A DNA stretch of 64,000 nt from Alviniconcha marisindica (taxonomy: Eukaryota > Mollusca > Gastropoda > Provannidae), in assembly GCA_018857735.1 (NCBI GenBank), contig JABMCL010001960.1, positions 124,001 to 188,000 of the forward strand, written 5' to 3'. Every line of letters begins with the position of its first letter. Positions within the stretch are counted from its first letter, which is position 1. Made by a program: the position numbers and the translations under genes. Positions 1 to 64,000 of the stretch are shown here, piece by piece. The notes below the pieces were generated by a model. The model was not told where the DNA came from. It did not search any database and was given only the letters and a program-made list of their open reading frames with translations.

Positions 1-167
1 CTCAGTTGGGCAGTTAGTGTCATCTGACTGATAGTGCGTTTTCGTGGATTTTACCAAGGAGTTTGGGGAAAAGGGACGACTGTGGACAAGGAACAGAAAG
101 GATGTCGTTAAAAGGTTCTCTAGCCGGTCTGGGCTTTTGTGGTCGCACTCGCAGACTTGTACTGTGT

Positions 168-360
168 ATAATCAAAATAATAATAATAATAAATAATTAT
201 TATAAAGCGCTGTTCTCTAACCATAGTTAAACTCACTGCGCTGTACAAACATCTTATGACAAAATCCACATTAACATACATTTCAAACAAACAGAACCTT
301 GAGTATTGTAGTTACTTAGCCTACATAATCCTGCCCACACCCACATCAAACAAACACCAT

Positions 361-393
<33 letters not shown>

Positions 394-406
394 ACACACA
401 CACACA

Positions 407-472
<66 letters not shown>

Positions 473-528
473 CACACACACACACACACAGGAAAGAGAG
501 AAGACAAAGAAGACAGAGAGAGAAAGAC

Positions 529-616
<88 letters not shown>

Positions 617-965
617 AGAGACATGCGCACACGAGTCTCCGCTCGTCCACTCATACAAGAATTAATAAATAATCAATACCCTTTCCTAGATCTCTCATGC
701 TCCCCACCCCCCATCCCCCCCACCACCATTCATGTGCATCCATCCACATTCAACAGCCACACCTTTTTTCAAACAAAGCGCTCGATTTTACTGGAAAGCC
801 TGGGCAAACAAGAAGGTTTTTAGGTGAGATTTGAACTGGGATAATGCTGGTACATTTCTTAGGGTGGCCGGAGTGAGTTCCGGAGAGATGGTGCCATGAA
901 ACTGAAAGAACGTTGTCCGAATGGTTTGAGTTTTCGCTTTGGAATTTTGAGCAGCTTTTCATTAG
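168..965 (-). mobile_element. 5'-truncated CR1/L2-type LINE 3' end with CA and GA tracts
   Basis: Read on the minus strand this gives a degenerate RT C-terminal tail (about 962-800, W-HHLSG...PKNLLV), then a 3' UTR occupied by GA (about 486-620) and CA (about 358-490) repeats, then AGCGC and an ATT-rich tail at 168-205. The same order of parts is seen near 4099, 42052 and 53836, which identifies it as a LINE 3' end and not an isolated microsatellite. Confidence 0.6.
358..620. repeat. Compound CA / GA microsatellite
   Basis: About 130 bases of near-pure CA followed by about 135 bases of near-pure GA. It lies in the 3' UTR of the reversed LINE fragment. Open frames through it (Thr-His and Arg-Glu strings) are low complexity. 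Confidence 0.95.
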
Positions 966-1539
966 AAGGTCGTAATCATGTACGTTTAGGTTCTATAGAA
1001 TTAGCAATGGTGTGTTCAGTTGTACACTGGCCAGGAGCTGTTGAACTGTAGATGACAATAGTAAAGAGAAGAAGAATGCCAGTTTCGCGTTCCTGACCTG
1101 ATTGCTGTCTCGTCATTGCATATCGCCGTGTTCGTCGTCGCCGGCAGTTTAATGTTCTGCACCGTGATGATATCTGCACTGAGCCAGTTTCAGTCTCAAA
1201 TCGATCAGTAGGTCAAATAACATAAAGATAACAGGCAAACACGCGCGCGCGTGCACGTACACACACACAGTACCACCACCACCAGAACAAAAACGAAACA
1301 ATGCCAAAAACATCAGTGAAACCGCGAATGTCGCAATGTATTTTACCACAAACATTTGATCATTGTCGTGGCCCAGGACACGTGCAGGTCGGACACGTAG
1401 GACTGAAACTCGACAATTCTTCTCTGAGGACGACCAGTTTCTTAACTTAGAAGTATAAGCTTACACTTTGGGATCAGTAAGTGAACAGATACTGGGATGA
1501 GGTCCTATTTATCTGAACGCTTAATGCAGAAAGAACAGA

Positions 1540-1868
1540 GAGTGGCACAACAGGCATCGTTTCCTTTCCTTGTGGGCAGGGACTGAGGTGAGGCGGTGAA
1601 CGTGACAAGACCCTGGCGCAGAGAGGTGTGGTCAGTGAGACGCGAGGAAGGGCGGGGAGGGGGCCTTTTGGTCACATGACGGTGACGGCCGAGCGGCGCA
1701 CGACGCGTCCTTGGGGACGGATTGTTTGGTGTTGGCCACACTACTCGCTGCGCACCGCCACCACGCCACGCCACCGCCTCGCAACTTACGAAACGATTCT
1801 CTCTGCCGTGTGTCGATCGCTCTTGAGTCAATATTAATCGGTAGCGCACGCTGGCCCGCAGTTTCAAC
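1540..1868 (+). promoter_or_regulatory. CpG-rich 5' region / 5' UTR of nvd
   Basis: This stretch is clearly richer in G+C and CpG than the surrounding DNA and ends at the nvd start codon. It contains a short CACATGAC element near 1673-1680 and many CG dinucleotides. No convincing TATA box was found. The promoter call rests on position and composition only. Long antisense open frames here are a by-product of the composition. Confidence 0.4.
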
Positions 1869-55040
<53,172 letters not shown>

Positions 55041-56098
55041 CATGCCTTGGCTATCATTCATGAGTCTTGGAAAATTTCACAACAAAATTTGCTCAAGATC
55101 AAATTATTACCAATTCTAACTGCATAACTGATGAAAAATGTCATGTTATTTCATTTTCAGAAATTTGAACAGATTTCTCTGTTGATTTCTTGCAAAAAAT
55201 GCAGGAAGGGTATTACAAGTATTGTGGGATCAGGCAAGAAGTGAAGCTTGATTTGAACTGTCATTAGGCAATGACTAATTCAAATTGTTATTGTGTGATT
55301 TGTGAAACAGAATGGAGCCCAGAGCACCAACGAACAAGGGATGTTAATTGTGTTTGACAGGTGTTACACATATAAGAAGTTAGGCAACACCAGCCTGCCT
55401 TGTTTACGGTAACTATAACAGTCATGCAAGGTGATAATATCCTAGGCAATACAGGTTCCTGTTGTTGAGTTCACTGTCATCCATGCGGTGTTTGTCAAGC
55501 ACTATTAACACAACTATTGTTGACCATTAGTTGTCTTTCAGAGTAGTAGTTCTGCTGGTTGGGGCAGAGAGCCCAAGAAGTGGGGGGAGTGAGGGAGAAA
55601 ACGGTTCACTGTCACCACTAGAATGATTATGTAATAAGAAAGCAGTGGCATGCATTGTCTGAGAGGATGGCCACCAGACAGAATGGGGACATCCGCTGCA
55701 CAATGTCTTATAAACTGCAAATTTTGAAACGAACCGAAAGGTGAATTATGGAATACTGTATCGGGTTGTATCTGACTCTCAGCAGAATTAACTTTACCAC
55801 TAGGCCAAACCAGCTCACTGTGGTATGACCAACCAAAACACATGCTGGTTGTTTAGGCAGTTGGTATTCCTGCGTTTGTTTGGATCAAATTTCATGGGTT
55901 GTAAGATGCCTTTATGGGCGTTTTGTCTTGGTAGTGTTTCTTTTTTGTGAAAGTAATTTGTAATAATTAGTGCCTCTCTCCCTCTCTTTCAACATACACA
56001 CAGGTATCATGCAACTGTGCCAAATATATCACTGTACAAGCCCAAGCACAGCATAATTGTAATTCTGATGTTTTTTTGGTTTTCATCATCATGATTCC
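55041..56098. other. 3' flank of nvd
   Basis: Probable 3' UTR at first; no canonical polyadenylation signal seen nearby. A short piece at 55308-55345 (AACAGAATGGAGCCCAGAGCACC) resembles the start of the 47418 repeat. Confidence 0.45.
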
Positions 56099-56099
56099 T

Positions 56100-56905
56100 T
56101 AAACAGAACGAGGTCCAGAGGACCTATGCGGAATCAACAAACGAGGGAGTTTGTTGCGGCACGTTTTGTCACTAAAGAGAGAAAGTCACAGAGAGAGAGG
56201 GCGAATGTGGGTGGGGGTGGGGTAGGGGGGGGGGGGGGGGGGGGGGGGGGAGAGAAACACACAGGGAAGAACGAAAGACAGGAGAAGAGAGAGAGAGAGA
56301 CACACACACAGAGAGAAAAATCACAGAGAGAGAGAGAGAGCGAGAAAAAACGTGTTAGGCACATATTATGCTACAAAGTGTACAAGACTGCATGGAATGA
56401 AACATCACACCTAAAGTCAGTCCACGTTTACGTTATCTTTTACCAGCCAGCCATTCAATCAAACAAGGACATCCACAACACACAACCAAACTGCATTTTC
56501 ACTAAGTATCTATAGTCATATTTCACACAGCTCACAGAGCTACGGGCAGCAGTAGCCTCGTGGTCATAAGCAATACAGAATTACAGTTTAGCGCTGATAT
56601 AATCAATACAATACACAACAAGACACATGCGGGAGCACGCGGTTCTACGGACACACACACATACACACAGCGAGGGAAAGACGGATTATAGTGTTGCTGG
56701 CGAAGGGGTGACAAAATGTGCAGCGAGTGGACCACGTAGTGACAAAACGTGCCGGAGTGACAAAACGTGCAGTAAGTGAATCATATTTTCTCTGACAAAA
56801 CGTGCCGTAGTGACAAAACGTGCTGCAACAGTTAATTAGCGCACAAATACAAGAAAGAACTGATTCGCCTACAACTTGGCATGCGAGTAAATACAACTCG
56901 AGTAG
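56100..56905 (+). repeat. 47418-family repeat split by a TIR element
   Basis: AACAGAACGAGGTCCAGAG...CGAGGGAGTT at 56103-56151 continues as GTTAATTAGCGC...ACTTGGCATGCGAGTAAAT at 56831-56898, matching the uninterrupted GGGAGTTAATTAGC at 47457-47470. Confidence 0.75.
56152..56830. mobile_element. 679 bp TIR element with 3 bp target duplication
   Basis: 23 bp terminal inverted repeats with one mismatch (TGTTGCGGCACGTTTTGTCA at left; inverse TGACAAAACGTGCTGCAACA at right), flanked by GTT at 56149-56151 and 56831-56833. Several subterminal GTGACAAAACGTGC copies lie near the right end (56709-56820). The interior has a poly-G run (56226-56252) and GA repeats but no transposase, so it is non-autonomous. 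The superfamily is undetermined. Confidence 0.85.
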
Positions 56906-57156
56906 GCGTAGGCGACTCGGGTTTTGGTGGTCTTTCGAGCGGCTCGTTTGTTTGTTGCAAACAAAAAAAATGCTGGTGATGCTGGCAGGCGGGGATAATA
57001 AGCACAATACACAACATTTGTCTGGTCAACAATCGTATTTCCTCGTTGCTCCATTTCAAAAACAATGTGTGATTTTCTGTCCTTTAAAACACACTGGCCC
57101 TTTGCAGATACAGAAATTCTGGCACTTACAATCTGCATTGCTAAATGTGCCTGTCT

Positions 57157-57285
57157 GCTGATTTTGTCCGGAAGATACTACCTTCTGAACTGCTCAACCA
57201 TTTGTAACCCAATTTCGCGTGGCAGTGATGATCATGAGCCAGAGTGTCAAGTGAAAATAGTGGGTTGCTTGACATGATTAGTTGA
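57157..57285. repeat. Single unit of the ~145 bp half-repeat
   Basis: TTTTGTCCGGAAGATACTACCTTCTGAACTGCTC...TTTGTAACCCAA...GATCATGAGCCAGAGTGTCA matches type A half-units of the arrays at 30130 and 39580. Confidence 0.7.
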
Positions 57286-57725
57286 AAAAAAGTAACCATG
57301 AAAAATCTGAAACTGTCGTCTCCTGTCAAAACCTTGTTCTTCCATTCATTCACTTTCATTTTTCATAATCCTCTTTTTTTCCCCCCTTGTGATTTGATGA
57401 TAACTATTATGCCCTGATGCAATATTTGTGCTGGAGTGGGCAAATAGCTTGCAAAAATTGCGACACCGTGAACAAAAATCAAGGTATTATGTGTGCGATA
57501 TTACAGACTGATTATCTTTTTGTTGTTGGAATTTTGTTTTGTTTTTTTGCTTCAAAATATTGTGTTTAGGGGAGAGTTGGAACATATACAGTAAAAATTC
57601 ATAAAAGTTTTGATGAAATTGTGCTTCAAAAATAAACATTTATCTTTGGCTGAGTGTGTAATAGTTTTCCATACGTAGCTTTAAGGGCTGCTTTGCTCAA
57701 AGGTGTTTTGTTGTTTTGTTTTTGT
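57286..57725. other. Downstream stretch without recognised gene
   Basis: AT-rich; AATAAA at about 57630 could be chance. Confidence 0.4.
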
Positions 57726-57728
57726 TTT

Positions 57729-57805
57729 GTTTCTTTTCTTTCTTTATTTCTTATTGTCAGGAGAGGAGCACTCCTGACAATAAGAAATAAAGAAAGAAAA
57801 GAAAC
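57729..57805. repeat. Perfect 35 bp inverted repeat
   Basis: Arms 57729-57763 and 57771-57805 are exact inverse copies around AGGAGCA. A transcript would form a 35 bp hairpin. The pyrimidine/purine bias of the arms is strong. Confidence 0.92.
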
Positions 57806-58335
57806 ATCAGTGGCATTAGTGTGGCTTTCTGCTTAACTTTCAAATCAACGCCAAAGCCTTCGTGCTTCAAAGGATTCATGTGCCCATACTTGGCTTTCTC
57901 ACTCATGTGTCTTTTCTCTCAGTCTCATCTGTGTGTACATTAGATCGTAAAGTAACTACGTTATGCAATTACGGTAAAAAATCTCCGATACACATTTAAA
58001 TGATCAAATACCTACCATACCCAATTAACTACTGTGTTTTTCTACACTTCGACCTAACAACAACAACAAAAACAACAAATAATTAAATGAAACACCACCA
58101 CACACAATTAAATCAGAAAACACTGGAACATATCTAAATCCGTGTCCTACTATTTTTTTATGATCTAATCATCGTAGGTGTTTTTATCATTTAATTGTGT
58201 GTGACTGCGAACTCTACCAAAAGCCTGAAAACCAAGAAAATCCTACATGATTGAAAACATTATTTGGTAGATTTCTTTACTCGAACCCTCTAACCCTCAA
58301 ACCCCTGATGCTAAGAGTAGGCATTGTGCCACAGG
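57806..58335. other. Downstream stretch without recognised gene
   Basis: No motif recognised. Confidence 0.4.
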
Positions 58336-58339
58336 GGTT

Positions 58340-58804
58340 CCTTTAATAAGTAATTGGAAGCTCCTCAAAACAAAACAAACACCGTCACATAATCCCGGGT
58401 TGGTCAGGTTAGGATAGTCAGAGGTTAGGTTAGGGTTCGGTTAGAGTTAGGGTTAGGCTTCGTGTTATGGTTAGTGGGGTTGGGTTAGGGTCGACGTTGC
58501 GGAGCTCATACAACATAGATTTTTTAAAATTTAAATCTTTCTACCTCGAGGAGCTGACGATTTTGGGGCCTTTCAGAATTCACATAAATTTTCCACTTCA
58601 AAGAACTTTTTACCCTTTCAGAATTACCCAGAATATTTTGTATATGTGGAGGAACTTTGAAAAACTTTGGGCCTCAGTTAAAAACACAGACTATTTGGTT
58701 GAATAACAACTCTGACTTTGGGTTTTTGATTAAAAATTCGAAAACAACGTTTTCCCGTTTATGTTTTGTTTTGTTTTGAGGAGCTTCCAATTATTTATTA
58801 AAGG
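58340..58804. mobile_element. 465 bp TIR element with telomere-like core
   Basis: CCTTTAATAAGTAATTGGAA (58340-58359) and the following GCTCCTCAAAACAAAAC are inverse to 58766-58804, about 39 bp with one or two mismatches. The left interior (58400-58495) is a run of degenerate GGTTAG/GGGTTAG units. Confidence 0.75.
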
Positions 58805-58829
58805 AATTTGCAGAATATTTTGGACCCAT

Positions 58830-59235
58830 TGTTCAGGAGCTGTGTGAGAGTCGAGGTGGCCGTCCTAACAAGCCTTGTGGTTTCCGTGGACGTTGAACAT
58901 TGAACCATGCTTCGTCATTGGTCACAGCTTGTCCCTGGTATGTCAATTGACATCTGAGGACATTAGGCATCACTTAATTATCTTTTACTTCTTAATTGCT
59001 TTACATCCACGGAAGCGAGATGGCTTATTAGGGACGGGGACAGAGTGGGAAAGGGATGAAAGAGTGAAGGCTCGACCGCCCAAAAAAGACCGGCGAGACC
59101 GTGGACCGCCGCCAGAACAATGGAGGCGGTGTCACCTCGCCATTACCCAGCGACTTGTGCACTGCGCAACTGCTGTTTCAACAGATTGTCCCTAATATGT
59201 CAGCCGACATCTCCGGACATCACTTTATCATATTT
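58830..59235 (+). mobile_element. SINE-like copies related to 16014-16219
   Basis: 58832-58985 matches the inverse of 16025-16205 (GTTCAGGAGCTGTGTGAGAG, TGGTTTCCGTGGACGT, GGACATTA-GCATCACTT). A more diverged end (TTGTCCCTAATATGTCA...GACATCACTTTATCAT) follows at 59187-59233. Confidence 0.72.
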
Positions 59236-60090
59236 TGGACCTGAAACAACTGAGACAAGTCAAAACAAAAATCGAGATCCCAGCATTGATACTTTTTTCT
59301 TTTTTCTTTTCTTTTTATCTGAAAGACCTCCTGCGTTCCGAAACTCTGAGCTACTGGGACAGAGACAATTTTGGGGGATCTCAGAATTGGGAATATTTTT
59401 CTACATTGAAGAACTCTCACAATGGGCCTGTCACAACGCAGAATCATTTTGCACCTCAATTACATTTTCCCCTTTGAGAACTGCGAATATTTTTCGACCT
59501 CGACGAACTAACATGCATATCTATACAAACATGCATACATAACAGACGAAAAGGCCCATCCATACTGACATCCATACAGAGTTGGACAAAGTACTTCATA
59601 GGCAGATATTTATTTGCCTTGCACATTGAGTGAGTGACCGCATGTCACATAGGTACGCATTATAAATCTCAAATAAGTACATGTATATACACTGAGATGA
59701 TCAGTTTTCTTTTGTGAAAAATAGAGCGAATGCAAGATAAAGGTGGGCAGTTTGCCGCTGATCTACTTTGTATTTCAACATGAAAGCAGGAGTGTTGGCA
59801 CTTTATCGAATTTATATATAAATTGCTTAGCTTGAAGTAATCACTCAGTCAAAGTCTGTCAGTTTTCATGCTTATTTCTGTTCCAAACAATACAAGATTT
59901 ACTGTAAATATTACATTGAGCGCTGTCTCAGATTTTTCTTTCAAGAGTGTTTCCAGCGAAAAAAAAAAAAACGTTTCCGAAAACGTCTGATCCAAAACAT
60001 TTTCAACGCCACACTGTTAGCAGTGACTCCCATTTTCTTCATACTATGTTAGTATACTATGTTAGTTATGTAAACCATTTAAGTTTTACA
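59236..60090. other. Downstream stretch without recognised gene
   Basis: Nothing recognised; frames near 59235-59540 are unassigned. Confidence 0.4.
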
Positions 60091-60093
60091 TTT

Positions 60094-61640
60094 TTAAGAT
60101 TTTGTACTTTTATGAAAACTGTATTCCAAGAAATATTTGACCAGTGTCAAGCAACAATTTGGCTTACAGTTGTCATTTATGAGAATGCCTTTTGGTGCAG
60201 AGTAGATTGTATTCAGCGAGACATTTACCTGATTTGCCATGTTATTACTAATAGGTATCGTAGACTTTGCTGAACTGGTACAACTATTAAAAGTCGAGAA
60301 ATCAACCGTCATGCCAAACTTTGTATTAGATCCTGCAAAAGTACGAAAGCACCCATTGTCAACCCATTGTGTGTATTTGATCACCTTGTTTCCGATCATC
60401 ATATTCTTGTGATAGAAAACAGGTTCAAAAAGAAGTTGAGCTGTCGAGTTTGGTTTCACTTTACAAAAGAATATTTTATCAGCTTTGAAGACGTCTGACC
60501 GGAAGGAATGATTTTTGACAGTTTGGTTGAAAAAGCAGGGGCCGTAGCACTCTAATTGAAGAGATGGATACAACTCCATCGAAACATTTCTCCATTGATG
60601 GTTTGATGACAAACGATTTTTTTGATCAAACGTATCAAAGATTTTAGCTCTAAAACAGAGAATATTCAGAACTCCACTTTTCACATCTATTATTCTCGTC
60701 TTTCTGGCGATTCTGTCTTGTTTTCCATTCCATTCCAAACAAATTGAAAACATATTCTTTGAAGATATTTTACAAAGTTATCAGGGGGGGTAAATCTACC
60801 AGTGCATCAGTTTTGACAGGCAGAAACATAGAAACGTTGATGGGTCTTCCTAGTCCTAACAGTTTTTTAACTTCGTCCAAATATTTATTGTAGTTGATTA
60901 CTGCACACTTTTAAATTCTGGGTAAACCATATGCCAAGGATCTTAAACATACCATTTTCAAATTTGGCATATATTTTACTCTTGAATATTTTTTGCTACC
61001 TAGCCTGTGTTTTGTCAGCATTCAAAAACAGACCAGATATTTTTCTGAAATTTATTAATGGCATCTATTGATTTTTATTGTAGTTGGTTTCACTTGACAA
61101 AAGAATATTTTGGTTGATCCAGATTTCCTTGATGTCAGCATCTTCTCTGATTGCTAAAATCTCAACGCACAAAATAAAGGTGACCCGCTCCCACCAATTC
61201 AGTGGGAGCCGATCGGCCCTTGACACAGAAATAGCCCGTAGGGGTCGATTCGGGTGATTTTCACTTGCAGTTATGTTATTTTGGTTGAGACATAGCATTA
61301 AAAAGTCTAAGTGTCTTTCACGGCTTATTCTGCATCGAGCTAGATAATTGAAGAAATTCACCAGAGAAAGACCAATTCAAAATATTTGTCATCAACCCAT
61401 GTATCTGTTGGAAATGAAACCTGTCTCATCATCATCACTTAATGATGGTAGTACTCTTTTAATTCTGTTAGCGATACAGGCAGATCGAATTTTGTATATC
61501 ACATGAAAGAGAAATTGGTCTCCAGTTTTTAAACTCTAGCTTTGATGCCGTCCTTTTGAGTAGTAGATAGCTCACCATCTTTAAAGCTGTAACTACAAAT
61601 GGTCCAACTTTTTCATGTTTGATATTTTTTAACGCTGTTC
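60094..61640 (-). mobile_element. Tx1/L1-type LINE ORF2 3' half, degenerate
   Basis: The minus strand from 61620 down reads KNWRPISL (with flanking stops), FILCVEILAIREDADIK with INQNI, a lost YADD block, LGSKKYSRVKYMPNLKM, then an open stretch of 219 codons (60753-60094) beginning FSICLEWNGKQDRIARKTRI, with NHQWRNVSMELYPSLQLECY, CFFNQTVKNHSF, SDVFKADKIF and TQWVDNG. The post-RT region typical of Tx1-type LINEs is therefore relatively well kept, while the catalytic part is broken. Confidence 0.72.
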
Positions 61641-62490
61641 CTGCCCCCTTCTAATGATCGTCATTCCTCCTCAGATAGTTTTCGAATTTCAGACTCTTCT
61701 AGGTCCTTGGCTTTATTACCAACTTAGAGCTACTCTAGTTATCAAACAGATGGCCCTAATTATAACAGACCTCGGTTTCTGTGGAAGCAAAGCTAACTGT
61801 AAGTAGTTCTTTTTTTGTTTGTTTCTTTTTTTGAGTGAAAAACAAAAGTATGTTGATGCAAATACAAATCAACTCACTCACATTCGTGTTTTTGTATCTT
61901 TTTGTTGTTGTTTTGTCATCGTGACACATTTTTACCATCAACGCAGTCAAAAGTTCGTCGAGCTAACGCTCGGTTTTACAGGACAATATTGTATTGCAAC
62001 ACGTCTTTTCAAATGGAATATTTGAAAGGCTCACTTAACCCAACTCATAAAGGATCAGGTCACTTTAAACAAAATGTATTTAACCAATCTATGCCAAAAG
62101 ATATGCCATCTTTAGGGTTCACTGAAAGATGATGTCGCGTCAAGAAGAAAGAGCCTTTCACCTAAAATTCGAATTTTAGCGCAACGTCTGATGGCTGTCG
62201 CCCAAAATACAAATTTCTTCATATACGCTGAAAGATGAGGTCGGTTCAAAATTGTCAGAAGAACTAGCCGACAACATGGCACGAAGGAAAAAGCAAAGTG
62301 GATTATGCTTTGTTTCTTTCTACTTTTTTCCCCCGCGGAATTCTGTTTCTGTTTGTCCAGGATGGTGCTTTTTACTGCTTTGATGCACTTCTGTCAGCCT
62401 GTTTTGTGTGGGACTTTTTTTTGGATTTTTATAGATATTAACTGTTCAAACTTCGGTAGCACACATTCCAAGATTAAATATTAGATCCTG
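61641..62490. other. Downstream stretch without recognised gene
   Basis: Possibly the upstream part of the Tx1-like copy, but no motif recognised. Confidence 0.35.
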
Positions 62491-62492
62491 AC

Positions 62493-62801
62493 ATGCCAAT
62501 CATTGGTCAAGTAAACATTTACTTAAATATTTACGGAATCATACCCAGGAGAAATCAAGAAATGTGTACAGCAGATAGCAGTCGACTTTTCAATGTTTTG
62601 ATTAGAAAGGGCATGGTCATGTCAGGAGCAAATGACGTCAGAGTTGCATTGTTTGTGGAGAAAAGACGCGTGATCGGATGGTATGCCAAGATTAATGAAC
62701 AATTGATTAACAAAGCAAACAAGGCATTTCGCATGGTGTGGCATAATCTCCCCGGTGGCATAATTTTCTCTTCTTTCATGTGTGTATTTTGCAACCAATA
62801 A
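62493..62801 (+). other. Unassigned 102-codon open frame
   Basis: Opens at ATG 62493. No domain, signal peptide or repeat recognised; a minus frame of similar length overlaps it. Real coding potential cannot be judged by eye. Confidence 0.15.
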
Positions 62802-64000
62802 GACACTTTTTTGTGCAATCCACGGAAAAAACAAATGAACAGAAATCACAAGATGATGTAAGAAATATAAATGCTATCCGAAATGGCGTCAACCTCTTCG
62901 TTTACATTGTCCCTTCCAGCGTCACATGAAGTTACATGTCAACTCATCTAAAGGCTTAGATGAACAGATAAATTTACCTGTTCATCTTGATGCCTCACTT
63001 CTTCCTAGCCGTGATCGAATTTCTGCTGGTCCCCTCAGCTAGGAGTCTGCATATCTACAGATGTACCCGTTTAACATACCTACCCGTTTATTTTGATGCT
63101 GTACACATATCTACCAGAAAATATGTTTAGTTGAATTGTCTAACAAGACAACAAAGACCTCCTTCGTGATTCTACTATTCCTTTACATGCCCATAGATAC
63201 ACCTGTTCACTTTCATACATCTATTCACATTAGCCGCTAAGATCTACCCACCAACATTTCTATGTCCACAGATATAGCCGTTCATCAGTATGCCTGCTCA
63301 TTTTAATTCTGCCTTTCCGGCATAACTTCATGCACCCTTCAACATACACACAGTCGTACCCGAAAATAAATGTACCTGATTATCTTTATGCTTGTCTTTT
63401 GTGTAACCACAAAGACCTGCCACAACTACTTGTGTACATGCCCGTACCCGTTCATGAGAACCGGTTTGGCCTAGTAGCAGTAAGCAGAAGGACCTCGGTT
63501 CGATACAGCTTCAAAAGTTGTGGTTTGTGGACACGGTTCCTCACAATTAATGAAACACTGAAGTGGCTCTCATCGCTGCCCATCTTAATACAGGTCATTC
63601 TGATGGTGATAGTGTAGCGATAGGTACCCATTCTCAGAACGTCATCTGTGAAGTGTAACACAAGAGGGAATAAATCAATAGCAGATACAAAATGGAATGT
63701 TATTAGTGGGTTGTCTAACTTTTATATTTACTAAATATAAGAGCTAGAAGATAGTTTGTGGCCAGTTGTTAATGTTGAAGGTGATTTCATTGAAACTGCC
63801 TACCTTGATCGGATGTAACTGATGACATGAAAAGTAGTCCAAGTATTAACATAATGAGCATTAAATCAATGTTAAATATACAATAACTGAAAGATGTATA
63901 TTGCTGTCACCAACTAAAATCAGACCAAAAAAAAGAAGATTTTCAATGGAAACGTCATCTCATCAGTAACGTCCAACAAAAGTTAATCATTAGTACTTTA
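62802..64000. other. Right edge of window, no gene recognised
   Basis: Loose recurrences of ACCTGTTCATC/ACCCGTTTA-type phrases between 62975 and 63460. A tRNA-like pair (TGGCCTAGTAGC near 63468, GGTTCGATAC near 63497) may be a worn SINE head. Confidence 0.35.

Noticed and set aside
254..823. Open frames coding Thr-His, Cys-Val and Arg-Glu strings
   Set aside because: Translation of CA and GA microsatellites on both strands; low complexity, not genes. The same holds at 7779-8148, 21331-21630, 28117-28188, 45485-45724 and 49257-49923.
1671..1680. Sterol- or bHLH-response element in the nvd 5' region
   Set aside because: A single CACATGAC-like motif is too common to support a regulatory claim.
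58400..58495. True chromosome end or telomere
   Set aside because: The units are degenerate, short and enclosed by inverted repeats with normal sequence on both sides.
63460..63510. tRNA gene
   Set aside because: Only loose A- and B-box likeness; no cloverleaf with paired acceptor stem could be drawn.

Overview
This is a eukaryotic, almost certainly invertebrate animal window. It holds one spliced host gene in a sea of transposable-element remnants and microsatellites. The repeat style (CR1/L2-, I- and Tx1-type LINEs, tRNA-derived SINEs, long CA/GT tracts, many TIR elements) and the protein sequence fit a marine mollusc, probably a gastropod. The species assignment is inference and was not tested by search.

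The gene is a complete + strand neverland/DAF-36-type Rieske oxygenase (cholesterol 7-desaturase, nvd), CDS 1869 to 55040. It has six exons: 1869-2328, 38827-39015, 41606-41784, 46692-46937, 54470-54643 and 54873-55040. All five introns are GT-AG, the exon phases agree, and the joined CDS is 1416 nt (471 codons plus stop). The encoded protein has two N-terminal hydrophobic segments, a Rieske [2Fe-2S] motif, a mononuclear-iron motif and the full C-terminal region. By family knowledge it would convert cholesterol to 7-dehydrocholesterol at an ER-type membrane. No second host gene was recognised.

Layout: 1-1868 is upstream sequence with a LINE tail near the left edge and a CpG-rich 5' region. 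2329-38826 is a 36.5 kb first intron. It contains hairpin repeats, a 4.2 kb interval bounded by matching terminal inverted repeats, a graveyard of DDE-transposase-like and THAP-domain transposon remnants (8.8-16.3 kb), several TIR or foldback elements, two I-type LINE 3' fragments (24.9-27.3 kb), a degenerate LINE RT (28.3-29.7 kb), a dimeric tandem repeat (30.1-31.0 kb) and an I-type LINE ORF1 (36.1-38.2 kb). Intron 2 is dominated by a second array of the same dimeric repeat and a perfect palindrome. Intron 3 carries an RNase H fragment, a long CR1/L2-type RT and a tRNA-derived SINE. Intron 4 carries long CA arrays and two reversed LINE fragments. Downstream (55.0-64.0 kb) there is a 679 bp TIR element with a target-site duplication and a near-empty-site comparator, a second TIR element with a telomere-like core, SINE-like copies and a Tx1-type LINE.

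No CRISPR array, operon, prokaryotic gene or virus was seen. The most informative observations are the exon-intron reconstruction of nvd, several elements whose boundaries can be proved within the window, and the link between many CA/GT tracts and the 3' UTR of one LINE family.
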